Of a stretch of DNA of 48,242 nucleotides, positions 36,792-45,232 are shown one piece after another. The notes under the pieces were generated by a model. It made no database searches and was not told where the DNA came from. It saw only the letters and a list, made by a program, of their open reading frames with translations. The stretch is from Paucilactobacillus wasatchensis (GTDB lineage: Bacteria; Bacillota; Bacilli; Lactobacillales; Lactobacillaceae). The stretch covers positions 1 through 48,242 of the forward strand of contig NZ_AWTT01000009.1 in assembly GCF_000876205.1 (NCBI RefSeq). The letters run 5' to 3'. Made by a program: the position numbers and the translations under genes. Position 1 is the first letter of the stretch. Each line of letters opens with the position of its first letter.

Positions 36792-37391
36792 TCATAATTG
36801 TTGCCCATTTGATGCCATTATTAACCTAACTTTTTGCTGGAGCGCCGGCACCACATCTGCAGTAAACCAGGGATTTTTCTTCATCCAACCATAATTCAGC
36901 GGTGACGGATGCACTAGTGGAAAATAAGTCGGTAAATAATCTTCATATTGTCGCACAGTTTGAGTTAACGTTGTTTGCCGTTTGGCACCTAAATAATATT
37001 TTTGGGCATACTGTCCAATTAACAAGGTTAGTTCCACCTCTGGCATCAATTCTAACAATGAAGCATGCCACTTTTTTGCAAAGCCCTTGCGTGGTGGTAA
37101 ATCGCCATGTGGTCCCTTGCCGGGATAATAAAAGTCGAGCGGCACTACCGCCACTTTCCCGGAATGATAAAACTCGTCTGCGGTCACGCCCATCCAATCA
37201 CGCAATCGATCCCCACTCGGATCATTCCAAAATAGCATTGATTCTTGCGCCTTTTTGCTAGGAGCCTGGCTAATAATTAGAATCTTGGCGTGTGGTTCAA
37301 TGTGATAAAGCGGTAAAATTGCCTCACTCGTAAATTGTGCATTAGCTGGATCTGCTTGAATAGCATCAAAAATTTGCTCCGCCGTTTTCAT
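36792..37391 (-). CDS. Uracil-DNA glycosylase family protein
   Basis: A 199-residue protein of the UDG superfamily. ILIISQAPS near residue 36 matches the water-activating motif (GxxPS type), and PLVHPSPLNYGW near 160 matches the DNA-intercalating HPSPL motif. It resembles the family-4/5-like stand-alone proteins of lactobacilli annotated only as UDG family, lacking the four cysteines of the iron-sulfur families. It probably removes damaged bases, but activity is not certain. AAGGGGG precedes the ATG. First gene of a three-gene unit. Confidence 0.85.
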   Translation of the reverse strand: MKTAEQIFDAIQADPANAQFTSEAILPLYHIEPHAKILIISQAPSKKAQESMLFWNDPSGDRLRDWMGVTADEFYHSGKVAVVPLDFYYPGKGPHGDLPPRKGFAKKWHASLLELMPEVELTLLIGQYAQKYYLGAKRQTTLTQTVRQYEDYLPTYFPLVHPSPLNYGWMKKNPWFTADVVPALQQKVRLIMASNGQQL

Positions 37392-37476
37392 GACAATCCC
37401 CCTTTACTACGCAGATAATTATTAAGAACGTTCTAATTTTACTATGATAATTATAACCTCAATTACCTAATTGTGC

Positions 37477-37505
37477 TTGACAACGCCCTCAAAGTGAACT
37501 AAATT
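37477..37505 (+). promoter_or_regulatory. Promoter of the T-box leader
   Basis: TTGACA (37477-37482) and TAAATT (37500-37505) with a 17-bp spacer, directly before the T-box leader. Confidence 0.75.
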
Positions 37506-37511
37506 TTCATT

Positions 37512-37790
37512 AAACAATAAATATTAAATATTGATGAGAAGAGTAACTAATCGATGACTCCCAGAGAGTGCCTGTTTTGCTGAAAAGGTATCGCCTGAAA
37601 TTAGTGAAGATGAGCTTAGAGTATTAAACAGGTTAACGCTATGTTTACGGTCCGCAACCGTTATGTTGCACAACCCAAGATTTATGGGTTTTGAGGCAAT
37701 CAATTTGATTGTAAATATAGGTGGCACCGCGGTCTAATCGTAATCGTCCTTGTACAAATTTTGTACGGGGACGATTTTTTGATTAAAAAT
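37512..37790 (+). promoter_or_regulatory. T-box riboswitch
   Basis: The tRNA-sensing leader is recognisable from GATGAGAAGAGTAA at the base of stem I, CAGAGAG and TTTTGCTGAAAA in its distal part, and the T-box AGGTGGCACCGCGG (37719-37732). A terminator follows (AATCGTCC-TTGTACAA with TTGTACGG-GGACGATTTTTT, 37742-37780). Uncharged cognate tRNA would stabilise the antiterminator and turn on the downstream gene. The specifier codon is not certain by eye; the stretch AAATTAGTGAA at 37633-37645 contains candidate ATT (Ile) or TTA (Leu). Confidence 0.92.
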
Positions 37791-37808
37791 TAGGAGGAAT
37801 TAATCATC

Positions 37809-38891
37809 ATGAAAATCAGTGCTACTGCAGAAGATACATTTTTACAACAGGTTTTTGCTAAATATAATTTTTCCAAAGAAGATGGTGCCCTGCTAGCGGA
37901 TACGTTAGTCGATGCCGATCTGCGTGGAATTTCATCACATGGAATTCAACGCCTAGCTTGGTACCTCAATATGATTAAAGAGCACATCATTGAACCAACT
38001 AACAAGCCAATTATTTTAAAGGAGTCTGCCACTAGCTTATTAATTGATGCTAACCAAAACATGGGCCACATTGCCTCTGCACTGGCAATGCGAAAATTAA
38101 TCGAAAAAACCAAAAAAAGTAGCGTTTCAATTGCAGTTATTCGCAATTCCAACCACTTTGGTACCGCCGGCTACTATTCTCGCATGGCTGCCGAAGCGGG
38201 GTTAATTGGGGTTTCAAATACCAATACCCGGCCACTAGTTGTCCCAACAAACGCTAAAGACGCCTTCTTAGGTTCGAACGCCTTTGCCTTCACCTTCCCA
38301 GCCGAACCTCATCCATTTGTATTTGATGGTGCGACCTCGGTTGTCTCGGGTGGTAAAATCCAAGTTCTGGCTAAACAGGGTGGTAAGATCCCTGGCGAAT
38401 GGGCAATCGATCGTGATCGCAACATTGTCAAAGATGCCAATGCCGCTGAAGATATTCTTTCTAAGGTTGCTTTAACTGAAGAACAGCCCGGTGGTGGTGT
38501 GTTAACTTTAGGTGGTAACGAAGAAGAAAACTCCAACTACAAAGGTTTCGGTAACTCGCTCGTGGTTGAATTACTGACTGGAATTTTAGCTCAAGGTTCA
38601 ATTTCAGCAGATACTAATACTGGTAAGCATGATTTTAGTCAATTCTTCTTAACAATTGACCCATCATTCTTTGGTGATATTGAAGTCCTGAAAGCCAACG
38701 TTGAAAGTATGTTTGAGCGTATTAGAAATCTAGACAAGCTTCCTGGTACTCAAATCATGATTCCCGGCGACCGCGAATACAAACGCTACGATGAAAATAA
38801 GGCCCATGGCGTTTCAATTGATGAAACAACTGCTGGTCAATTGAAAGATATTGCCACCGAATTGAACGTTACCGCACCAACTGCATTGTAA
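37809..38891 (+). CDS. Ldh2/malate-type NAD(P)-dependent oxidoreductase
   Basis: A 360-residue member of the Ldh2 (type 2 malate/L-lactate, sulfolactate) family, unrelated to classical LDH. Characteristic segments are ADLRGISSHGIQRL (His48 is a catalytic base in the family), SNHFGTAGYYSRMA, NTRPLVVPT and NEEENSNYKGFGNSLVVELL. These enzymes reduce 2-oxo acids to 2-hydroxy acids. Control by a T-box is odd for a malate or lactate enzyme and suggests that it handles a 2-oxo acid derived from an amino acid. GGAGG precedes the ATG. Single gene with its own terminator. Confidence 0.9.
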   Translation: MKISATAEDTFLQQVFAKYNFSKEDGALLADTLVDADLRGISSHGIQRLAWYLNMIKEHIIEPTNKPIILKESATSLLIDANQNMGHIASALAMRKLIEKTKKSSVSIAVIRNSNHFGTAGYYSRMAAEAGLIGVSNTNTRPLVVPTNAKDAFLGSNAFAFTFPAEPHPFVFDGATSVVSGGKIQVLAKQGGKIPGEWAIDRDRNIVKDANAAEDILSKVALTEEQPGGGVLTLGGNEEENSNYKGFGNSLVVELLTGILAQGSISADTNTGKHDFSQFFLTIDPSFFGDIEVLKANVESMFERIRNLDKLPGTQIMIPGDREYKRYDENKAHGVSIDETTAGQLKDIATELNVTAPTAL

Positions 38892-38898
38892 AAAATTA

Positions 38899-38934
38899 GA
38901 ACTGCTACGTTAGTCAAAGTAGCAGTTCTTTTTT
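38899..38934 (+). terminator. Terminator of the Ldh2-family gene
   Basis: GAACTGCTAC pairs with GTAGCAGTTC around GTTAGTCAAA, followed by six T. Confidence 0.9.
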
Positions 38935-38935
38935 C

Positions 38936-38951
38936 TGTTTCACGTGAAACA
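38936..38951. promoter_or_regulatory. parS site (perfect consensus)
   Basis: TGTTTCACGTGAAACA is identical to the Firmicute parS consensus bound by ParB/Spo0J. It lies in a gap between convergent genes. Confidence 0.9.
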
Positions 38952-38961
38952 CAACAGATTA

Positions 38962-39618
38962 TTATACCTTGGTGGACAAAATTAGCTCATTAACCCCGGT
39001 TTCAGTAATTTTACTAACCATTAAATCATCAATATGAGCACTAATCCAAGCAATATCCTGCTCCCACCACTTTAATGTTTCTAATTGTGTAATTATTGCG
39101 GACGAAAATCTGCTTTTAATCAACCTAGCCGGGTTGCCACCAACGACAGTATATGGCGCCACATCTTTGGTGAGTACACTATTAGCACCAATAATGGCAC
39201 CATCTCCAATGGTTACACCAGGTAAAACGGTCACATTTTGACCAAACCAAACATCATTGCCAACTACTGTATCACCTTTGAACGGCAAGTCTGCTAATTG
39301 TGGTGTATGTTGTTCCCAACCACTACCCAAAATATTAAACGGATACGTCGTAATTCCTGCCATTACGTGGTTGGCACCGTTCATGATAAACTCAATGCCA
39401 GCTGCAATTGAACAAAATTTTCCAATAATTAATTGATCACCCAAAAATTCATAATGATGAGTGACATGTTCCTCAAAGCCTTCAGGATTTTTAGGATCAT
39501 CATAATATGTGAAATCGCCCACCTTAATATTAGGATTTTTAATGGTATTATTTAAAAATACCAACTCCTTGATGGCTGGATTTGGATATACTTCTTTAGG
39601 GTCTGGTCCAGTTGTCAT
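38962..39618 (-). CDS. Vat-like xenobiotic acetyltransferase (hexapeptide repeat)
   Basis: A 218-residue left-handed beta-helix acetyltransferase. GPDPKEVYPNP at the N-terminus, IGKFCSIAAGIEFIMNGANH (catalytic His84), the TYPFNILGSGWE loop and the final KWW motif match streptogramin A O-acetyltransferases (Vat family) and chloramphenicol acetyltransferase type B relatives closely in layout. It may acetylate an antibiotic, or a native compound, and actual resistance is not shown by the sequence. GGGAG precedes the ATG. It is divergent from an ABC-F gene. Confidence 0.88.
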   Translation of the reverse strand: MTTGPDPKEVYPNPAIKELVFLNNTIKNPNIKVGDFTYYDDPKNPEGFEEHVTHHYEFLGDQLIIGKFCSIAAGIEFIMNGANHVMAGITTYPFNILGSGWEQHTPQLADLPFKGDTVVGNDVWFGQNVTVLPGVTIGDGAIIGANSVLTKDVAPYTVVGGNPARLIKSRFSSAIITQLETLKWWEQDIAWISAHIDDLMVSKITETGVNELILSTKV

Positions 39619-39764
39619 ATCAACACTCCCTCAACACAAAATTTTACGTTCAAATGTTAAACTAGCTATACTATATCATTGTTCCAGTTGACCTTATCTG
39701 CTAATATGGAGGAACGGTTCAAAAACACGAAACTATGGAACGATAAATAAAGTGAGGTAAAAGA

Positions 39765-41387
39765 TTGCTAACTGTTAATAATGTATCGATGTCATTTTCC
39801 GACCGCCAGTTGTACGATGATGTCAATTTGAAATTCACACCGGGCAACTGCTACGGTATCATTGGTGCCAATGGCGCTGGTAAATCAACTTTTTTAAAAA
39901 TTTTAGAAGGCGGGCTCACACCAACCACCGGAACAGTCTCTATGGGACAAAACGAGCGGATGAGTAGTTTAAAACAAGACCACTTTGCGTTTGATGATCA
40001 AACCGTCTTGAACACTGTCTTGCAAGGTTACGAACATTTATTTGAAGTAATGAGTGAAAAAGATTCACTCTATGCCAAGCCGGACTTTTCTGAAGCTGAT
40101 GGAATGCGAGCTGCCGAACTAGAAGGCGAATTTGGCGAAATGGATGGCTGGAACGCCGAAAGTGATGCCAGTCAATTGCTCCAATCAATGGGAATTGCTG
40201 AAGATCAGCACCAAAAGTTAATGAAGGATCTCAGCGAAAGTGATAAAATCAAAGTTCTCTTAGCACAGGCATTATTCGGTAAACCTGATGTCTTATTACT
40301 AGATGAACCAACCAACGGATTGGATCCAAAGACGATCATCTGGCTAGAAGATTTCCTCGCTGATTACGAAAACACCGTCCTAGTTGTTAGCCATGACCGC
40401 CACTTTTTAAACTCTGTTTGTACCCACATCTGTGACGTTGATTTTGGCAAAATTGAGTTATTTGTCGGTAACTACGACTTTTGGATTCAGAGCTCTCAAC
40501 TGGCCCAACAATTGCGGGCACAATCCAACGCTAAGAAAGAAGAACAAATCAAAGAATTGCAGGAATTCGTGGCACGTTTTTCAGCTAATGCATCGAAATC
40601 CAAACAAGCTACTTCTCGTAAAAAGCAATTAGACAAAATCACATTAGATGACATTAAACCCAGTTCGCGTAAGTACCCATTTATCAAATTCACACCCGAA
40701 CGGGAACTCGGTAACGACCTGTTACGAGTCGAAAATGTCAGCAAAACGATTGACGGTCAAAAGGTTTTGGATAATGTTAGCTTTATCCTCCGGCCAGGCG
40801 ACAAAACTGCACTGGTATCACGTTCAGATGTGAACACCAATATTTTGATGCAAATTATTGCTGGCACAATGAAGCCTGACACAGGTACCGTTAACTGGGG
40901 GGTTACCACCAATCGAGCCTACATGCCGAAAGATTTAACACCTGAATTCAGTGATGCCAGTCTCAATATTTTGGAATGGCTCCGCCAATTTGCCAGTAAA
41001 GAGGAAAGTGACAACACCTTCTTACGCGGGTTTTTGGGTAAGATGCTCTTTAGTGGAGACGAAGTTTTAAAACAAGTCAACGTTTTATCTGGGGGCGAAA
41101 AAGTTCGCAGCTACTTATCCAAATTAATGTTGGGTAAATCAAATGTTCTCCTGCTCGACGATCCCACCAATCATCTGGATCTTGAAAGCATCACTAGTTT
41201 GAATGATGCTTTGATTGATTTTCCGGGCTCACTAATTTTCACCAGCCATGATCACCAATTTATTCAGACCATTGCCAATCACATTGTCGAAGTTGGACCT
41301 AATGGTGTGGTAGACAAAGCGGACAGTACTTACGATGAATTTATGGACCATGAAGAAGCACAGGCGCAGGTCGCCAATATTTATTAG
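39765..41387 (+). CDS. ABC-F family ATPase (YbiT-like translation factor)
   Basis: A 540-residue protein with two nucleotide-binding domains joined by a charged linker and no membrane part; ABC-F proteins act on the ribosome. It follows E. coli YbiT in order. NBD1 has an intact Walker A (GANGAGKST, 34-42) and Walker B (LLLDEPTNGLD) but a degenerate signature (LSESDKIK). NBD2 keeps the signature LSGGEK and Walker B LLLDDPTNHLD, yet its Walker A reads LVSRSDVNTN, with no GxxGxGKS. So one of the two composite ATP sites is disabled on both faces. It starts with TTG; GAGG lies 9 nt upstream. Not a close match to the antibiotic-resistance Vga/Lsa types. Confidence 0.92.
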   Translation: MLTVNNVSMSFSDRQLYDDVNLKFTPGNCYGIIGANGAGKSTFLKILEGGLTPTTGTVSMGQNERMSSLKQDHFAFDDQTVLNTVLQGYEHLFEVMSEKDSLYAKPDFSEADGMRAAELEGEFGEMDGWNAESDASQLLQSMGIAEDQHQKLMKDLSESDKIKVLLAQALFGKPDVLLLDEPTNGLDPKTIIWLEDFLADYENTVLVVSHDRHFLNSVCTHICDVDFGKIELFVGNYDFWIQSSQLAQQLRAQSNAKKEEQIKELQEFVARFSANASKSKQATSRKKQLDKITLDDIKPSSRKYPFIKFTPERELGNDLLRVENVSKTIDGQKVLDNVSFILRPGDKTALVSRSDVNTNILMQIIAGTMKPDTGTVNWGVTTNRAYMPKDLTPEFSDASLNILEWLRQFASKEESDNTFLRGFLGKMLFSGDEVLKQVNVLSGGEKVRSYLSKLMLGKSNVLLLDDPTNHLDLESITSLNDALIDFPGSLIFTSHDHQFIQTIANHIVEVGPNGVVDKADSTYDEFMDHEEAQAQVANIY

Positions 41388-41406
41388 TTTGTGCTACAAA
41401 TGATTT

Positions 41407-41447
41407 AACCATATTACGCTTACCAGTGTAATGTGGTTATTTTTTTC
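41407..41447 (+). terminator. Terminator of the ABC-F gene
   Basis: AACCA-ATTAC pairs with GTAAT-TGGTT, followed by a T run. Confidence 0.8.
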
Positions 41448-41582
41448 TAATTTTTATCAAATTTCATTGACGCAAAATTTAGTCTTGGTGTACCCTTAAG
41501 ATTCTAAGCACAGCGTGTTCCTATAAATAGCTCGTTTGAATCCGTTCGATCACCACTAAAAATTAAATAGGAGATGATAAAA

Positions 41583-43028
41583 ATGGCGTCTAACAACGTC
41601 AAAAAAAGTGTCGGCACAATTAGTCTGATTTCACTGGGCGCTGGTGGCACAATTGGGAGCGGTTGGATTTATACTAACAGTCAGTTTTTCCACGAATACG
41701 GTGCTGGTGGTGAAATTTTTGGCTTAGCACTGGCAATGCTCGTTGCAATCCTGGCTTCTCTCTCGTTCGCCGAACTGTCGACAATGTTCACCCGTTCTGG
41801 CGGTGAAATTGTGTATGGCTACATTGCATTCAAAAAACCGGGCGCAGTATTTGCCGCTTGGACTTTATTGGGCGGTTATTTAAGCGCTCTCGGATTTTAC
41901 GTTACCGCCTCGAGCCTATTAATCTCACAAATTATCCCAGCGATTGCCATTGGTCCTGCGTACACATTTGCTGGGGTCAAAGTTCATTATTTGGAGCTTG
42001 TTATCGGCATTGGCATTACCTTTATCATCTTTGTGATCAACTACCTCGGAGCTAGTTTGACCGGTCGCATCCAATCACTATTGGTAATCGGTTTAGTTGT
42101 GTTGGGTGCAATCTTAGTTGCTGTTGGATTTGGGAAGGGATCGTTGCATAATTTTTGGCCTGCATTTACCAACAATCAAGCCCCCTTACCATCGATGATT
42201 CGGTTTATTCTTCCCGCCATGACCTTCATGACCGGCTGGGAGGCCATCGCAACCATGGCCGAAGAAGCAAAAATGCCAGCCAGAAAGATTGGCCTTATTG
42301 TTGTGGCTTCAATCGTGCTTGCTGGTGGTTATTACATTTTGGTATTACTTTCATCGGCCTTTATTTGGCCATGGCAAGCCACTGCTAAACTGCAAATGGG
42401 GACCATCGATGCATTCACAGCCGCTGGTTTCCCAATTTTAGGAACCATCGCATTAATCATCTCAGCATTGGGATTATTAACGAGTTTTTTAAATTTATTT
42501 TCTGCTTCCTCCCGGTTGATTCTATCTCTCGCTCGAGGACATATGCTGCCAAAGTCTTTGGCCGTTATCCACCCGCGCTACGGCACACCAACCAACGCAT
42601 TGTGGGTGGTGTTAGCACTGATTTTATCGATTGGTTGGTTAGGAAAAGGCGCTCTGGTTTACTTTCTAGATATGGGTGGCTTCCTAATCGCCTTAGCATG
42701 GGCTTTTAGCGCCCTGTGCTTATTAAAAATTCGGCAACGTTATCCGCAATTGACTGGCGGATTTCGCAATAAGTATTTATTACTGCCAATGCTTGGTGGG
42801 CTTGCGTCACTGGGAATCGCACTAATCACAGTTTTTCCAGGCACCAGTTACTCCCTCATTTGGCCATATGAGTATGTTTTATTGTTCGCCTGGATCATCC
42901 TGGGAATTTTTAGTTACACTTGGGGTCGTAAAATTCCTGTCACAGCAACCGATCTGCTAGGTAACGAAATTATGCAAGATTTAAAAACACACGATGTTAA
43001 AAATTCATTAAATCATGAGCTAAAATAG
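41583..43028 (+). CDS. APC-family amino acid permease
   Basis: A 481-residue, 12-helix permease of the amino acid-polyamine-organocation family. Helix 1 holds the unwound SLGAGGTIGSGWI segment that binds the amino/carboxyl groups of the substrate, and helix 6 holds TFMTGWEAIATMAEEAKMP. It probably imports an amino acid by proton symport; the substrate cannot be told. The ATG at 41583 is chosen over an ATG nine bases earlier because GGAG is correctly spaced only for the second. Confidence 0.9.
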   Translation: MASNNVKKSVGTISLISLGAGGTIGSGWIYTNSQFFHEYGAGGEIFGLALAMLVAILASLSFAELSTMFTRSGGEIVYGYIAFKKPGAVFAAWTLLGGYLSALGFYVTASSLLISQIIPAIAIGPAYTFAGVKVHYLELVIGIGITFIIFVINYLGASLTGRIQSLLVIGLVVLGAILVAVGFGKGSLHNFWPAFTNNQAPLPSMIRFILPAMTFMTGWEAIATMAEEAKMPARKIGLIVVASIVLAGGYYILVLLSSAFIWPWQATAKLQMGTIDAFTAAGFPILGTIALIISALGLLTSFLNLFSASSRLILSLARGHMLPKSLAVIHPRYGTPTNALWVVLALILSIGWLGKGALVYFLDMGGFLIALAWAFSALCLLKIRQRYPQLTGGFRNKYLLLPMLGGLASLGIALITVFPGTSYSLIWPYEYVLLFAWIILGIFSYTWGRKIPVTATDLLGNEIMQDLKTHDVKNSLNHELK

Positions 43029-43172
43029 TATAAGTTATCTCCAATATTTAGTATAATCTTATCATCAGTTAATTTGCTGGAACTTAAATGGTGCCTGTCA
43101 CTATTAATGCCCACATTATCTTGATTAAAGACAACGTTTATGACATTTAATGGTCTCAGAGGAGGAAAGTAG

Positions 43173-44123
43173 TTGGAAGTAAGTATTGGTTATTGGATTG
43201 GGTTCTTCGTGTTTATCGTGGTAATGCTCGCCCTCGATTTAGGCGTGTTTCACCGAACTAATGAGGCCCCCACCATTAAATCGTCTCTTCTATGGAGTGG
43301 CTTTTGGATTGGCCTAGCATTTGCATTTGCTGGTGGTATTTGGCTATTAGCAGGTGGTGGTCACGCACTGGATTTCATCACTGCGTACTTACTGGAAAAA
43401 TCGCTCAGTATTGATAATATTTTCATTTTTATCCTGGTATTTAATTTCTTTAAAATTGACCTCAAGTATCAGCATCGGTTACTTTTCTGGGGTGTTTTTG
43501 GGGCATTAATCATGCGAGTGATCTTCATTTTTGCTGGAGTTGTACTGCTAGATAAATTCAAATGGTTAATGATTGTTTTTGGTCTCTTCCTAGTCTTCAC
43601 CGGAATCAAAATGTTGTTTGATAAAGAGGAATCTGGCGATTTAAACAATAATATGATTATTAAAACATTACGTCGGCTGTTTCCATTCAAAGAGGATGCT
43701 CCGGTGGCGAAGTTTTTGATTAAAGTTGATGGCAAAACAATGGCCACTCAATTTTTAATTGCCCTGCTCTTCATTGAGGCGTCTGATTTAATTTTTGCGG
43801 TTGATTCAATTCCAGCCGTTTTATCTGTGTCACAAAATAGTTTCATCGTTGTGACCTCTAATATTTTCGCCATCATGGGCTTACGCTCGCTATACTTTGC
43901 CGTCAGTGGTATCTTGCCACTGTTTCGCTATATTAAGTATGCACTCTCCGTCATTTTAGCGTTTATCGGTTTTAAAATGGTGCTGAACGAAGCAGCCCAC
44001 TACTTCAATCTAAACCTACACATTTCCAATATGGTTTCATTGGTAGTTATTATTAGTTTAATTACATTATCAATTGTGGCATCGATTATTGCTGACAAAG
44101 TAATGAAACGCAAACAATTATAA
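43173..44123 (+). CDS. TerC-family membrane protein
   Basis: A 316-residue membrane protein of the TerC/Alx family. The diagnostic blocks are LEKSLSIDNIFIF near residue 75 and the second repeat FIEASDLIFAVDSIPA near 200, whose acidic residues lie in the membrane. Members export manganese (often onto exported enzymes) or respond to alkaline stress. The start is TTG with GAGGAGG 7 nt upstream. A TATAAT -10 lies at 43052-43057. No yybP-ykoY riboswitch motif is seen in the leader. Confidence 0.92.
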   Translation: MEVSIGYWIGFFVFIVVMLALDLGVFHRTNEAPTIKSSLLWSGFWIGLAFAFAGGIWLLAGGGHALDFITAYLLEKSLSIDNIFIFILVFNFFKIDLKYQHRLLFWGVFGALIMRVIFIFAGVVLLDKFKWLMIVFGLFLVFTGIKMLFDKEESGDLNNNMIIKTLRRLFPFKEDAPVAKFLIKVDGKTMATQFLIALLFIEASDLIFAVDSIPAVLSVSQNSFIVVTSNIFAIMGLRSLYFAVSGILPLFRYIKYALSVILAFIGFKMVLNEAAHYFNLNLHISNMVSLVVIISLITLSIVASIIADKVMKRKQL

Positions 44124-44186
44124 AAATAACCGCAAATTAGTTTAGAGAACTTTCTCTCTGATAGCTAGTTTGCGGTTATTTTTTTA
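44123..44186. terminator. Terminator between terC and the TauE-family gene
   Basis: A long stem AAATAACCGCAAA-TAG with CTAGTTTGCGGTTATTT, then seven T, starting right at the terC stop; convergent genes flank it. Confidence 0.85.
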
Positions 44187-44212
44187 TTGAAATAATTACA
44201 CCAAATCAATTG

Positions 44213-44944
44213 CTACTGTAAGACAAGTAATCCACCAAACACGATTAATAGTACATAAATATATTTCACCAATGTTGCTCGTGCAATGTGGTCACTTATC
44301 CAATTGCCAAATGGGATCACCACGAACAATAACGGAATAATAATTAATAGCAACTCAACCACCTGCATTGACCAAAAACCAGAAAAAGCTTGGCTGAGCA
44401 CAACAATTATTCCCACACAAACAAAATGTGCTTGCAAAATGCCCCGTAGCTGGTTAACTGGCCATCGTTTTAACGTACCATAAATAACAACTGGCACGCC
44501 ATGACTATTATAAGCACTTCCCAGCGCACCAGAAACCATGCCCGCTAAATAATCCCAGCTGTTAGCCTGTAAGCGCGGTTTTCCTAAGTGCTGGCGCAGC
44601 GATTTATATAAACTGTAACTACCATAAACAAGCAAAAAAACACCTAGCAAGTGCAATACTATCCCGCGAGCCACCAATTTGATCAGCGAAATGCCAATTG
44701 GAACACCTAGTAATGAGCCGAGTACCAATCGTCGCACCACGGTAAAGTCAATTTGCGCACGAAATCTAATCGTTGCGGGCAGCGCCACTAGCAGTCCCAA
44801 GGCACCAATCAATGCCGTGCCAGTTTGAATATCGAATCCCACTAACGCCAAGAGTGGCATGGTTACCAATGCTTCACCAAAACCGAAAATTGTTCGGACC
44901 AAGGCGCCGAATAGTGCAATTAAAACAATCAAAATTAATGACAT
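44213..44944 (-). CDS. TSUP/TauE-SafE family transporter
   Basis: A 243-residue protein with seven or eight hydrophobic helices and the TSUP pattern: ALVRTIFGFGEALVTMPLLAL at the start, then AGMVSGALGSAYNSHGVP opening the second repeat. These transporters move sulfite, sulfoacetate, taurine-derived or other organosulfur anions, usually outwards. GCGAG precedes the ATG. Convergent with terC; no associated sulfur genes. Confidence 0.88.
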   Translation of the reverse strand: MSLILIVLIALFGALVRTIFGFGEALVTMPLLALVGFDIQTGTALIGALGLLVALPATIRFRAQIDFTVVRRLVLGSLLGVPIGISLIKLVARGIVLHLLGVFLLVYGSYSLYKSLRQHLGKPRLQANSWDYLAGMVSGALGSAYNSHGVPVVIYGTLKRWPVNQLRGILQAHFVCVGIIVVLSQAFSGFWSMQVVELLLIIIPLLFVVIPFGNWISDHIARATLVKYIYVLLIVFGGLLVLQ

Positions 44945-44969
44945 TGATTTTCTCGCTTTCGTTAGCAGA

Positions 44970-45192
44970 TCAATATTGTACTAATAGTCCCTGGAGTTGG
45001 ACTTTAGCTACTTTATCGGCAGAAACAGTAAAGATACCAGCTGGTTTGAGGTCACCATCGCCCTCGGTGCCAGTACTCACCAAAGCCGGTAAGCTGGCTT
45101 AATTCAGTCCCATTGCCCAATTTCATTTCGTAAACCACTGCCACGAGCCAATGACGTCTGCTTTTGTTGCTCGCTTTCGCTGCTGTCGCATG
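44970..45192 (-). pseudogene. Remnant of a small protein gene with two frameshifts
   Basis: A good start (GGGGGAAATATC before ATG 45192) opens a 22-codon frame ending TGA at 45124. Coding-like sequence then continues in two other frames: VVYEMKLGNGTELSQLTGFG, followed by VSTGTEGDGDLKPAGIFTVS to a stop at 44970. Joined, they would give about 70 residues. The flavour resembles short conserved proteins such as DUF1659/DUF2922, but I cannot assign it. Confidence 0.4.
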
Positions 45193-45232
45193 ATATTTCC
45201 CCCAAAAAATATTAATAACCTACAATTGCACC

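Noticed and set aside
43029-43172. yybP-ykoY manganese riboswitch before terC
   Set aside because: The conserved loops of that riboswitch are not seen in this 144-bp leader; only a -10 box and ribosome binding site are clear.
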